From Hafnia alvei (GTDB lineage Bacteria > Pseudomonadota > Gammaproteobacteria > Enterobacterales > Enterobacteriaceae), in NCBI RefSeq assembly GCF_964063325.1, contig NZ_OZ061315.1:4278001-4342000 (forward strand): a stretch of 64,000 nucleotides of DNA, given 5' to 3'. The notes under the pieces are model-generated. The model did no database searches, was not told the DNA's origin, and saw nothing but the letters and a program-made list of their open reading frames with translations. Both the position numbers and the translations under genes were made by a program. Shown one piece after another: positions 46,314 through 55,385 of this stretch. Every line of letters starts with the position of its first letter. Position 1 is the stretch's first letter.

Positions 46314-47213
46314 ATGAATAACCACTGGATTGCTATCGATTGGGGAACCTCGAATTTTCGTGCGTTCCTGATGAACAATAACCAATGCATTGATTCCGTC
46401 AGCGCGCACTGCGGGCTACTTAGCATACCCAATAGGCAATTTGACGCGACGCTTTTATCTCTGATTGCACCGTGGTTGGCGCAACGCCCTAAACTTCCGT
46501 TGTTGATGGCTGGGATGGTTGGTTCACAGCAGGGCTGGCAAGAAGTGCCCTATGTTGAATTGCCCGCCAGCGGCCAACGCTTTGCTCAGCAAACCGCGCA
46601 GGTTGTTACCTCATGGGGAAGCCCCTGTCGAATTGTCGCCGGAGCCTGTGGTTTCAACGCCTTCGGTTTACCGGATGTCATGCGTGGTGAAGAAATTCAG
46701 CTGATTGGATTGGCAGCGCAATACCCGCAGGAACACCATCTGGTTATTCTGCCGGGCACGCACAGCAAGCATGCCACGCTTGAGCGCGACCATATTCTGC
46801 ACTTCAACACCTTTATGACCGGCGAAATCTACGCCGTCATGCTGAATCATTCACTACTAGGCAAGGATGTACCTGAATCTGGTGCAGATAACTCCGCCTT
46901 TACCCTTGGAGTGAAGAATGCACAAACCGCCCCTTATCTCAGCAACGCCCTCTTCTCTGCACGCACGTTAAAACTCGGCGGTGCAATCAGCGCGGCTCAG
47001 GTTGCTAGCTATCTATCAGGATTGCTCATTGGCTCTGAGCTGGCAGCGCTGCCTGAAACCCAAGCATGGATCGTCGGTTCACCCGCACTTTCTGAGCGCT
47101 ATACGCGCGCAGCCAACCTGATGGGTATCACGTTGACCTCTGTCGATGGTGATAGCTGCTTTATCCACGGCATGAACAAAATCTATCAATCCTTAGACGG
47201 AGCATTTGCATGA
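46314..47213 (+). CDS. dgoK: 2-dehydro-3-deoxygalactonokinase DgoK
   Basis: It phosphorylates 2-keto-3-deoxygalactonate to KDPGal. The 299-aa protein begins MNNHWIAIDWGTSNFRAF, the phosphate-binding DWGTS motif of the DgoK family. GTHSKHA and FMTGEIYAVM follow. The ATG at 46314 is chosen over an upstream TTG because it gives the family N-terminus. It overlaps dgoA by four bases. Confidence 0.92.
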   Translation: MNNHWIAIDWGTSNFRAFLMNNNQCIDSVSAHCGLLSIPNRQFDATLLSLIAPWLAQRPKLPLLMAGMVGSQQGWQEVPYVELPASGQRFAQQTAQVVTSWGSPCRIVAGACGFNAFGLPDVMRGEEIQLIGLAAQYPQEHHLVILPGTHSKHATLERDHILHFNTFMTGEIYAVMLNHSLLGKDVPESGADNSAFTLGVKNAQTAPYLSNALFSARTLKLGGAISAAQVASYLSGLLIGSELAALPETQAWIVGSPALSERYTRAANLMGITLTSVDGDSCFIHGMNKIYQSLDGAFA

Positions 47214-47860
47214 ACTATCTCAGCTTTGCATCTCGCTGGCAGCAGTGTTCATTGCCGCTAATCGCTATTCTGCGTGGGGTTACGCCCAAAGAAGCACAGG
47301 GCGTGGCGGAAACGCTGCTTGAATGCGGTTTTACCTATTTGGAAGTGCCGCTTAATAGCCCTCAGCCATTCGAGTCTATTGAGATTATGGCGAAGACCGT
47401 CGGTAGCCGTGGGTTCGTTGGTGCAGGAACGGTGCTAACCGAGCATCAGGTTCATCAGGTCGCTGACGCCGGTGGGCAGCTAATTATTTCACCGAACATG
47501 GATCCTTCGGTCATCCGCGCCACCTGTGAGTTAGGGCTTACCAGTCTGCCCGGCATTGCAACGCCGAGTGAAGCGTTTACTGCGCTGCGTGCCGGTGCCA
47601 GTGCGCTGAAACTCTTCCCCGCGGAATTGATAACGCCAGCCATCGTCAAAGCGATGCGAGCCGTTTTACCCGCAGAAGCCGTTTGTCTTCCTGTGGGCGG
47701 CATTAATCCTGACGCCGAGCAAATGCGTAGCTACAGGCAGTCTGGCGCGCGTGGTTTTGGCTTAGGTGGCGGCTTATATCAGCCAGGCATTTCGCTAACC
47801 ACGCTACGTGAACGAGCGCTGGCCTATCACGGCGCTTGGCATCAGGCAGATAAAAAATGA
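47210..47860 (+). CDS. dgoA: 2-dehydro-3-deoxy-6-phosphogalactonate aldolase DgoA
   Basis: Cleaves KDPGal to pyruvate and glyceraldehyde-3-phosphate. A class I aldolase of the KDPG family, 216 aa. The Schiff-base lysine is Lys134 in ALKLFPAE, and LPLIAILRGVTP and EVPLNSP match E. coli DgoA. Start and stop overlap dgoK and the lactonase gene by four bases each (ATGA), so this is a tightly coupled operon. Confidence 0.94.
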   Translation: MNYLSFASRWQQCSLPLIAILRGVTPKEAQGVAETLLECGFTYLEVPLNSPQPFESIEIMAKTVGSRGFVGAGTVLTEHQVHQVADAGGQLIISPNMDPSVIRATCELGLTSLPGIATPSEAFTALRAGASALKLFPAELITPAIVKAMRAVLPAEAVCLPVGGINPDAEQMRSYRQSGARGFGLGGGLYQPGISLTTLRERALAYHGAWHQADKK

Positions 47861-48735
47861 CCTCAAACGCGCTGCAAAACCCGTCTATCGTCGGCAATTA
47901 CCGCGCCATGCTCGGGGAGTCTCCGGTGTGGTGTTTCCGCTCTCAGTCACTCATCTGGGTGGATATTTTGCAGCACCGCCTGCTGCGGTTTTGGCCGCAG
48001 CAGGATGAACGTATTGAGATCCACAAATTACCTTTTCTCTGTAGCGCCGCGTTGCTCACCACCGAGCCTGAGCAATTTCTATTGGTCACCACGCAGGGCG
48101 TCATGCTGTACGACTATCGCCAACAAAGCCATCGCGCATTGTGTGCTTGGCCTGAAGATAATCAAACACGGCCGAATGAAGCAGCCATTGCGCCCGATGG
48201 ATCGCTGTGGTTCAGCACCATGGACAAAAACGCTCAGGTAGCCATCGGCAGTTGGTATCGATTTGCCTACGGCAGCACCCAGCCGGAAATAATGCTCAGC
48301 GGACAGCATGTTCCCAATACGTTGGTCTGGCACGGCGAACACGCTTAGTTTGCCGATACTTTTCGCCATCGTTTTTGCCGCTGCGATGCTCAACGTATGA
48401 GCAAAACCACGCTCCACGAATGGCCGATTTCCTCATTGATGGCCGACGGTTCAGCGCTGACGCATAACGGAATATTGCTCAATGCCTGCTGGGGAAGTTC
48501 CTGTATTACGGCTTACCACTTGGGCGATGCCGCACCTGAATGGTTGGCCACTCATTCACTCCCCGTCACTCAACCGACAAGCGGCGCCTTTGGCGGGCCG
48601 GATTTACGCGATCTCTACATCACTTCAGCGTTTGATGGGCTCGTCGAGCCTGCAAACATTGAAGGTGCACTTTTACGTTATCAAACCTCCTACACCGGAC
48701 AACGAGCCACGCTGTTCACCCTAAATACTCATTAA
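47857..48735 (+). pseudogene. SMP-30/gluconolactonase-family lactonase with in-frame amber stop
   Basis: A six-bladed beta-propeller lactonase that would open an aldonolactone to the aldonate. The first part (MTSNALQNPSIVGNYRAMLGESPVW ... RPNEAAIAPDGSLWFSTMD) has the family Glu (GESPVW) and Asn (RPNE) metal ligands. A TAG at 48346-48348 ends it after 163 codons, but the same frame continues to 48735 with family sequence (FADTFRHRF, FGGPDLRDLYITSA). Apart from that one codon the 292-codon frame is intact, so it is a recent nonsense pseudogene or a suppressed stop. Confidence 0.85.
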
Positions 48736-48762
48736 AACAATTAATTATTTTAGAGGCTTACC

Positions 48763-50163
48763 ATGACTACGCATTCAATTCCGCAGTCTGTACCCCACAC
48801 CAATCGGCAAACATTGCTGATCTGTTTTTTAGCCGCATTGGCTGGCCTGCTCTTTGGCCTCGATATGGGCGTGATTGCCGGAGCGCTCCCGTTCTTAGCC
48901 AAAGAATTCGCCCTTAGCAGCCACCAGCAGGAGATGGTTGTCAGCATCATGATGTTAGGCGCGGCACTCGGCGCACTATGCAGTGGCCCGCTGTGTAGCC
49001 GAATTGGACGTAAAAAAACGCTGCTCATCGGCTCTGTTTTATTTGTCGTCGGTTCGATTGGCTGTGCGCTGGCGGGGGATTTGCAGACGCTGATTATTTC
49101 GCGCTTTTTACTCGGCGCGGCGGTTGGCGTGGCCTCATTTGTGGCCCCGCTCTATCTCTCTGAAATTGCGCCAGAACACATCCGCGGCAGCATGATCTCC
49201 CTGTATCAGCTGATGATCACTATTGGGATTTTGGCCGCTTTTTTATCCGATACGGCGCTCAGCGCCAGCGGCAACTGGCGTTGGATGCTTGGGGTTATCA
49301 CCATCCCCGCACTGATCCTGTTTCTCGGCGTACTGACGCTGCCGGAAAGTCCTCGCTGGCTGATGATGAAAGACAAACATGCGCTAGCTGAAAAAGTTCT
49401 GTTATTGCTTCGCTCCACCCGCACGGAAGCCCATACCGAACTCGAAGCTATTCGCCAAAGCGTGCAGGTAAAGCAGCGCGGTTGGCAGCTATTTCGCGCC
49501 AATAGCCATTTCCGCCGCTCCACCTACCTTGGCATTTTGTTGCAGTTTATGCAGCAGTTCACCGGCATGACCGTGATCATGTATTACGCACCGAAGATCT
49601 TTGCCATTGCTGGATTTGCCTCTACCGAGCAGCAAATGTGGGGAACTGTTATTGCCGGACTCACCAACGTACTCGCCACCTTTATTGCGATTGGCTTGGT
49701 GGATCGCTGGGGACGTAAACCGATCCTCAAACTCGGCTTTAGCGTGATGGCGATCTGCATGGCATCTATGGGCTATATGTTCTTTGTCGGCATCACCAGC
49801 GCCACAGAGCAATATACCGCCGTGACGCTATTACTGATCTTTATCGTCGGCTTCGCCATGAGCGCAGGCCCGCTTATCTGGGTACTCTGCTCCGAGATCC
49901 AACCGCTGGCAGGCCGTGATTTTGGTGTCACCTGCTCCACCATGGCCAACTGGATCGCCAATATGATCATTGGCGCCACTTTCCTCACCCTCATCGACAC
50001 CATCGGTAGCGCGGGCACGTTTTGGCTCTATGCCGGACTCAACGTGGTCTGCATCGTACTTACCCTGCTCTTTGTCCCTGAAACTAAAAATATCTCGTTG
50101 GAAAACATCGAGAAAAAACTGATGTCTGGCTCACCGCTGAGAAGCATCGGCAGCGCGCTCTAA
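48763..50163 (+). CDS. MFS sugar:proton symporter (AraE/GalP-type)
   Basis: A 466-aa, 12-TM transporter with sugar-porter signatures: GLDMGVIAGALPFL, RIGRKKT in loop 2-3, RFLLGAAVGVASFVAPLYLSEIAPEHIRG and the PESPRWL motif before the central loop. VDRWGRKP and the C-terminal VPETKNISLENIE follow. This suggests uptake of a free aldose (galactose or arabinose type), which the SDR and lactonase in the locus could oxidise. The exact sugar is not determined. Confidence 0.88.
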   Translation: MTTHSIPQSVPHTNRQTLLICFLAALAGLLFGLDMGVIAGALPFLAKEFALSSHQQEMVVSIMMLGAALGALCSGPLCSRIGRKKTLLIGSVLFVVGSIGCALAGDLQTLIISRFLLGAAVGVASFVAPLYLSEIAPEHIRGSMISLYQLMITIGILAAFLSDTALSASGNWRWMLGVITIPALILFLGVLTLPESPRWLMMKDKHALAEKVLLLLRSTRTEAHTELEAIRQSVQVKQRGWQLFRANSHFRRSTYLGILLQFMQQFTGMTVIMYYAPKIFAIAGFASTEQQMWGTVIAGLTNVLATFIAIGLVDRWGRKPILKLGFSVMAICMASMGYMFFVGITSATEQYTAVTLLLIFIVGFAMSAGPLIWVLCSEIQPLAGRDFGVTCSTMANWIANMIIGATFLTLIDTIGSAGTFWLYAGLNVVCIVLTLLFVPETKNISLENIEKKLMSGSPLRSIGSAL

Positions 50164-50164
50164 C

Positions 50165-50196
50165 TCACGATTATTTTTTAATTCACGATTATTTTT
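50165..50196 (+). repeat. 14-bp direct repeat in the intergenic gap
   Basis: TCACGATTATTTTT occurs at 50165-50178 and 50183-50196. It fills most of the 51-bp gap between the two MFS genes and looks like a small tandem duplication. Confidence 0.7.
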
Positions 50197-50214
50197 GTTT
50201 CGTCGAGGTCACCC

Positions 50215-51561
50215 ATGACAGCTTTGGACATCAGTAATACCTCTGAAAATGAAAAAAGGATCGCCGCGGTATATAACAAAATAACCCGCCGCCTCATCCC
50301 CTTTTTAATCCTGTGCTACTTCTTCGCTTATTTAGATCGCGTGAACGTCGGCTTTGCCAAACTGCATATGCAGGACGCACTCAACTTCAGCGATACCGTG
50401 TACGGCGTTGGCGCGGGGATCTTCTTTATCGGCTACTTTCTGTTTGAGCTACCGAGCAATCTGCTGATGCAGCGTTTTGGCCCGCGTTTTTGGATCGCGC
50501 GGATCATGATCAGTTGGGCCATTCTCTCTGCATTGATGATCTTCGTAAAAACCCCCACTCAGTTCTACGTGCTTCGCTTTTTGCTCGGCGTGGCAGAAGC
50601 AGGATTCTTCCCCGGCATCGTGTTTTATCTCACGCTATGGTTTCCGTCATGGCGCTCAGCTCGCACGCTGGGGCTGTTTATTCTCGTCACACCGCTATCC
50701 ACCATCATCGGTAGCCCGCTGTCTGGTTTTATTCTAAAAGCGTTTGAAGGCGTTGAAGGCCTGCATAACTGGCAATGGCTGTTTGTGGTCGAAGCAATCC
50801 CCTCATTTTTGCTGGCCTTCGTGGTATTACGCTATCTCGACAACGACGTGAAATCGGCCAGTTGGCTTAGCGATGACGAAAAACAGGTCGTCAGCGACGA
50901 TCTTGAAACCGACCGTCAACGCAATCTGAAAGCGAACGCCGGCAAGCCACCACAAAGCCTGAAAATGATGTTTCGTAATGGCTATGTCTGGCTACTGGCG
51001 CTGATTTTTTTCAGCTTCAATATTGGCTACTACGGCATCAATTTCTGGCTCCCTTCGATCATTAAAAGCTCCGGTGTGAGTGACGATTTCCATATCGGCT
51101 TACTCGCCGCGCTACCTTATGTTTTCGGTGCCATTTTCATGGTGTGGAACAGCCGTCACTCCGATCTGCACTGCGAGCGGCGCTGGCATATTGCCATTCC
51201 TGCGGTACTGGGCGCAGTGGGGCTTACGCTCAGCGCATATTGCAGCGGCTCAACCGTATGGATGATGGCGTGGATATGTCTGGCGATGTCCGGCACGTTA
51301 GCGCTGATCCCAACCTATATCAGCCTTCCCGGTACGTTGCTGTCTGGCACCGCTGCCGCTGCGGGCATCGCATTAGTTAACTCGGTGGGTAATCTGGCCG
51401 GATTCTTTGGCCCAACGGTTCTTGGTTGGCTTAAAGACAACACCGGCAGCACCAACGTTGGGCTGTATATCCTCGCCGCATTTCTATTGCTGTGCGCCCC
51501 CCTAATGTTTTTGTTACCAGCCAAGCTGGTTAATCCTCGCCGTGATGCAGGCAGATCCTGA
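50215..51561 (+). CDS. MFS anion:cation symporter for sugar acids (ACS family)
   Basis: A 448-aa, 12-TM protein with the ACS-family signature in TM1 (LDRVNVGFAKLHMQ), GYFLFELPSNLLMQRFGPR and LLGVAEAGFFPGI. E. coli DgoT (galactonate) and tartrate/phthalate carriers belong here. In this locus it probably imports an aldonate directly, bypassing the oxidation steps. It follows the sugar symporter by 51 bp. GAGG precedes the ATG. Confidence 0.87.
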   Translation: MTALDISNTSENEKRIAAVYNKITRRLIPFLILCYFFAYLDRVNVGFAKLHMQDALNFSDTVYGVGAGIFFIGYFLFELPSNLLMQRFGPRFWIARIMISWAILSALMIFVKTPTQFYVLRFLLGVAEAGFFPGIVFYLTLWFPSWRSARTLGLFILVTPLSTIIGSPLSGFILKAFEGVEGLHNWQWLFVVEAIPSFLLAFVVLRYLDNDVKSASWLSDDEKQVVSDDLETDRQRNLKANAGKPPQSLKMMFRNGYVWLLALIFFSFNIGYYGINFWLPSIIKSSGVSDDFHIGLLAALPYVFGAIFMVWNSRHSDLHCERRWHIAIPAVLGAVGLTLSAYCSGSTVWMMAWICLAMSGTLALIPTYISLPGTLLSGTAAAAGIALVNSVGNLAGFFGPTVLGWLKDNTGSTNVGLYILAAFLLLCAPLMFLLPAKLVNPRRDAGRS

Positions 51562-51608
51562 ATGCAGAGCACGGTGGGCGTTGTATCGTTATTGAAAAGA
51601 GGCAGTTT

Positions 51609-53318
51609 ATGAGTGGATGTAAAAACTGTGGCACCTGTGGTGATGGTCATTTTAACCCAGTACTAAGCGGTGATGACGGTGCGCTTAAGCGCGCGCTGTA
51701 CAAATCAATGGGGCATACGGATGAGCAGTTACGGCGTCCGGTGATTGCGGTCGTGAACAGCTATACCAACGCCACGGCTGGTCATGCGAATCTCAATGAT
51801 CTTACCGCCGAAGTGCTAAAGGGGATTGATGAAGCCGGCGGCGTTGGCATGGTCTTTGGCACCATCGCGCCCTGCGACGGTATCGCCGAAGGTCATTTGG
51901 GCATGCGTTATATTCTTGCGGCCCGCGAAGTCATTACCAGCTCAATCGAAGTGATGATGCGCGCCCACCGTTTTGACGGCATGGTGCTGCTCGGTTCCTG
52001 TGACAAAATTGTCCCCGCGATGCTCATGGCAGCAGCGCGCCTAGATATTCCGGCTATTTTGGTTAACGGCGGTCCAATGTATCCAGCGGAATATCACGGC
52101 AAGCATTGGGACGGCAATATCGTTACCGAGGCCATTGGCTGGAAAAAACGTGGCGAAATTGACGCAGCCGAATTCCGACATATCGAAGACATCGCTGAAC
52201 CCGGTCCGGGCTCCTGCACCATGTATGGCACCGCCAATACCATGTGCAGTATCTCAGAGGTTTTGGGAATGAGTTTGCCGGGCAGCGCCATGCTTCCTGC
52301 CATATCTCAAGCGCGCCGCGAATGCGCTTTCCGCACGGGGCAAACCGCCGTTGACTTAGTCAAGCGCGGTGTCAATGCACGGCAAATTATCACGCCGCAG
52401 TCAATCCGCAACGCCATGATTTATCTGCTGGCAACCGGCGGTTCAACCAACGCGATCCTGCATTTGCAGGCCATCCACTACGAGGGGGAATACGGCCATC
52501 TCCCCCTCTCCGACTTCGATAAGTTAAGCCATCAGGTTCCTCTCGTCGCGTCGCTCTACCCAGCATCAGAATACGACATGATCGATTTCTGGGAGGCGGG
52601 CGGCGTCGCTGCGGTTGAAAAAGAGATCGCGTCGCTGATGGATCTCAACGCGCTCACCGTAAATGGACAAACCAAAGGCGAATGGCTGGCTCAGGTTTCC
52701 GCCAGTCATCGCCCCGAAGTCATTCACACATTGGCCATTCCGGTACGTAATGAGGCTGGCGTGGCAGTCTTGCATGGCAACTTATCGCCGCTCGGCTGCG
52801 TCGTCAAACCAGCCGCCGTGCCTGAACACCTGATGACCTTCACCGGCCCTGCGGTGGTGTTCAACAGCGAACAGGAATCGGTTGATGCCATTCTTTCCGG
52901 CGAGATCGCTTCTGGCAGCGTGCTAGTTCTGCGCTATGAAGGGCCTAAAGGCGGGCCAGGTATGCCAGAAATGTATAAGCCTATGAAATATCTAGAGGGC
53001 ATAGGGCTTTCTGACAGCTGCGCGCTGATCACCGATGGCCGATTCTCAGGTTCCAACCGTGGGCTGTTTGTCGGCCACATTTCACCTGAGGCCAGTGACG
53101 GTGGCGATCTGGCGCTGGTGGAGAATGGTGACAGCATCACCATCGATATTCCGACCCGCGAGCTCACGTTGAACGTTGACCAAGCCACGTTGGCAAAACG
53201 CCGTCAACATTGGATACCGATTGAAAAACAGGTACCACGCGGATTCCTGCGTTTATACCGCCGCTGGGCGCTACCTGCGGCACAAGGTGCCGTGCTTGCA
53301 GACCGAGATGAGGAGTAA
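51609..53318 (+). CDS. IlvD/Edd-family sugar-acid dehydratase
   Basis: A 569-aa Fe-S dehydratase that removes water from an aldonate to give a 2-keto-3-deoxy acid. Candidate cluster cysteines are Cys89 (APCDGIAEGH), Cys131 (LLGSCDKIVP) and Cys203 (PGSCTMYGTANTM). The swivelling C-terminal domain includes GNLSPLGCVVK and YEGPKGGPGMPEM, with DGRFSGSNRG near the end. The N-terminal Cys cluster (MSGCKNCGTCGDG, Cys4/7/10) is not part of the usual IlvD start. Neighbours point to a sugar acid rather than branched-chain synthesis. In E. coli galactonate is dehydrated by the unrelated enolase-family DgoD, absent here. Confidence 0.85.
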   Translation: MSGCKNCGTCGDGHFNPVLSGDDGALKRALYKSMGHTDEQLRRPVIAVVNSYTNATAGHANLNDLTAEVLKGIDEAGGVGMVFGTIAPCDGIAEGHLGMRYILAAREVITSSIEVMMRAHRFDGMVLLGSCDKIVPAMLMAAARLDIPAILVNGGPMYPAEYHGKHWDGNIVTEAIGWKKRGEIDAAEFRHIEDIAEPGPGSCTMYGTANTMCSISEVLGMSLPGSAMLPAISQARRECAFRTGQTAVDLVKRGVNARQIITPQSIRNAMIYLLATGGSTNAILHLQAIHYEGEYGHLPLSDFDKLSHQVPLVASLYPASEYDMIDFWEAGGVAAVEKEIASLMDLNALTVNGQTKGEWLAQVSASHRPEVIHTLAIPVRNEAGVAVLHGNLSPLGCVVKPAAVPEHLMTFTGPAVVFNSEQESVDAILSGEIASGSVLVLRYEGPKGGPGMPEMYKPMKYLEGIGLSDSCALITDGRFSGSNRGLFVGHISPEASDGGDLALVENGDSITIDIPTRELTLNVDQATLAKRRQHWIPIEKQVPRGFLRLYRRWALPAAQGAVLADRDEE

Positions 53319-53324
53319 GTAATC

Positions 53325-54221
53325 ATGTATCAACCAACTGATATCTATGGCGTCAATCCAATTGCAGCCATGCCTTTCACGCCACAGGGCGAGCCTGATT
53401 ACTCAAGCTTTAGCCGCATGTTAGAACATCTGGCAGCAACGGGAATTCAAGGATTAACCCTATTTGGCATCGCCAGTGAGTTTCCTAAACTGGATGACAA
53501 CGAGCGCTTGCTGCTTTCCAATCAGTTTTTATCTGACCTTCGTGGCAGCGGCATTTTTCGCGCTATTTCGGTCACCGACCACAGCACTGAGGTTGCCGTA
53601 AAGCGAGCTCGCGACTATCAAAAGCGGGGGGCAGACGCCTTAATGTTGTTGCCGCCATTCTTTCTACAACCGAGCCCTGAAGCGATTTCACATCATATTT
53701 TCTCAGTGCTAGAAGCGGTCAACATTCCGGTTATGGTGCAATACGCGCCGGGCGAAACCGGGCTGGCTATCACGCCCGAACAATTAGCCGACGTCGCCAC
53801 TCGCTATCCACACGCGGTATTTAAAATTGAATGCAATCCGCCGGTGGATTACACACGCGAATTTTTACAACAGGCACCGCAGGCCTGCGTTCTCAACGGT
53901 TATGCAGGGCTTTATATGCTGCAAATGCTCGAGGCAGGAGGCAAAGGCGTGATGCCGGGTTGCTCCTTTAGTGAAATTTATGTGCAGATTTATCAACGCT
54001 GGCAGCAAGGGGAAAAAGCCGCCGCGCAGGAATTACATCAGCAACTATTGCCGTGGATCCAGCGCTGGATGACGCACTGCGAATACATCATTCAGGTGGA
54101 GAAAACGATCCTACAGCGCCGGGGGATCATCGCCAGTGATTACTGTCGCCACCCTGGTTGGTCACTGACAGAGCAAGATCGTCTGATGATCGACAGTTTC
54201 ATTTCAACATTTGCTCTTTAA
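53325..54221 (+). CDS. DHDPS-family 2-keto-3-deoxy-acid lyase/dehydratase
   Basis: A 298-aa class I aldolase-fold protein. The Schiff-base lysine is Lys167 in AVFKIECNPP, and the N-terminal GLTLFGIASEF replaces the usual GTTGE loop. The usual catalytic Tyr (YNvP) position reads VMVQYAP (Gln139-Tyr140), as I remember for family members acting on 2-keto-3-deoxy-L-arabinonate and related acids. It may cleave or dehydrate the product of the preceding dehydratase. It follows that gene by six bases. The substrate is uncertain. Confidence 0.78.
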   Translation: MYQPTDIYGVNPIAAMPFTPQGEPDYSSFSRMLEHLAATGIQGLTLFGIASEFPKLDDNERLLLSNQFLSDLRGSGIFRAISVTDHSTEVAVKRARDYQKRGADALMLLPPFFLQPSPEAISHHIFSVLEAVNIPVMVQYAPGETGLAITPEQLADVATRYPHAVFKIECNPPVDYTREFLQQAPQACVLNGYAGLYMLQMLEAGGKGVMPGCSFSEIYVQIYQRWQQGEKAAAQELHQQLLPWIQRWMTHCEYIIQVEKTILQRRGIIASDYCRHPGWSLTEQDRLMIDSFISTFAL

Positions 54222-54236
54222 GCTTACGGAGTATTT

Positions 54237-55010
54237 ATGTCTACACCAGCCCAGCAGCCGCGCGTTGTCATCGTGACCGGAGCCAGCCAAGGCATCGGCC
54301 ACGCCATCGCGCAATCATTCTTAAAAAACGGCGATATCGTCATTGGCTGTGCTTTTTCTTCATTGGAAAAAGCCCCTCATGCCAAAGCGCTCTTAGAGCA
54401 CTATCCCGAGCATTTTTGTTACTACTCGGTTGATATCACCCGCACCGAAAGTATCAGCGAATTTGTTGCCGCCGTTGAGCTTCGTTTTGGTCGTCTTGAC
54501 GTACTGGTTTCCAACGCGGGTAAAAACGTCTTCAAAGGCATTGATTGTGAACTGGAAGATTGGCACCACAATCTCGATCTTAACCTACGTTCACACTGGT
54601 ATATGGCGAAGTGCTGCCGTGGGATGTTAGAGAAATCACGGGGCGTTATTCTGGTGATGACCTCGAACCATGCCTTTTCAACCATGCCGGGCTGTGCGCC
54701 TTACAACATCACTAAGCGCGCGTTACTCTCGCTGGTACAAAGCCTCACCATTGAATGGGGCCCGGCCATTCGCAGCGTAGGGATCGCGCCAGGCTTTATT
54801 GATACTGCGGGAAATCAGGTTTGGTTTGACTCACACGGCGACGGAGAAAAAGCGCGGCAGGAAACGATCGCCAAACATCCTGTTGGCCGTATTGGAACGT
54901 CTGAAGAAGTGGGCGAACTATGCCTGTTCTTATCCAGCCCCGCCGCTGGGTTTATCGCAGGCACCACCATTGTGATGGACGGCGGTCGGAGTGCTCTGAT
55001 GCAGGACTAA
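54237..55010 (+). CDS. SDR-family oxidoreductase
   Basis: A 257-aa classical short-chain dehydrogenase with TGASQGIG (14-21), SNAG (92-95), Ser143, Tyr156 and Lys160, the full catalytic set, and the terminal GTTIVMDGG. As last gene of the sugar-acid unit it could oxidise an aldose at C1 to the lactone used by the (broken) lactonase, or reduce a keto-acid product. A GGAG-type RBS is nine bases before the ATG. Confidence 0.85.
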   Translation: MSTPAQQPRVVIVTGASQGIGHAIAQSFLKNGDIVIGCAFSSLEKAPHAKALLEHYPEHFCYYSVDITRTESISEFVAAVELRFGRLDVLVSNAGKNVFKGIDCELEDWHHNLDLNLRSHWYMAKCCRGMLEKSRGVILVMTSNHAFSTMPGCAPYNITKRALLSLVQSLTIEWGPAIRSVGIAPGFIDTAGNQVWFDSHGDGEKARQETIAKHPVGRIGTSEEVGELCLFLSSPAAGFIAGTTIVMDGGRSALMQD

Positions 55011-55385
55011 TTGCCGGATAAAGCAATCGAAAAGACGCATTACCTTAATTGGGAAGCGTTTTTTCGCTACTGAGCGCAATACTGAACGTCATTGATTCCT
55101 AAAAAGTGTTGCTGATGTTTTCAATTTGAAATATTCAGACAATAACACTCATCACAGCATCTATTTGAATTATAGATTATTTATATATCTTTACCTTTAA
55201 AATTACGAGAAAAGCTTCCCAATCCCCGGCCTCTAGACATAAATTCTTGCAGTGCAAATTGGACAGATATCGAAGATTTTATAGAATCTGTTGTCCAAGT
55301 TACTGCTGTCCAAATACTGACCAAATAAAAGCGAATTAGCTTAACACGCTGAATAGTTTAATTTTTAACCATTGAGAACAATTTC
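55011..55385. other. AT-rich intergenic region
   Basis: 375 bp with no credible ORF. The first 60 bases contain a weak hairpin, ACGC...GCGT followed by six T (about 55036-55065), that may end the sugar-acid transcript. The rest is AT-rich and probably carries the promoter of the downstream secreted protein gene. Confidence 0.4.

Noticed and set aside
48346..48348. Recoding of the lactonase stop as selenocysteine, given selAB in the window
   Set aside because: The codon is TAG, not TGA, and there is no reason to expect Sec in this family.
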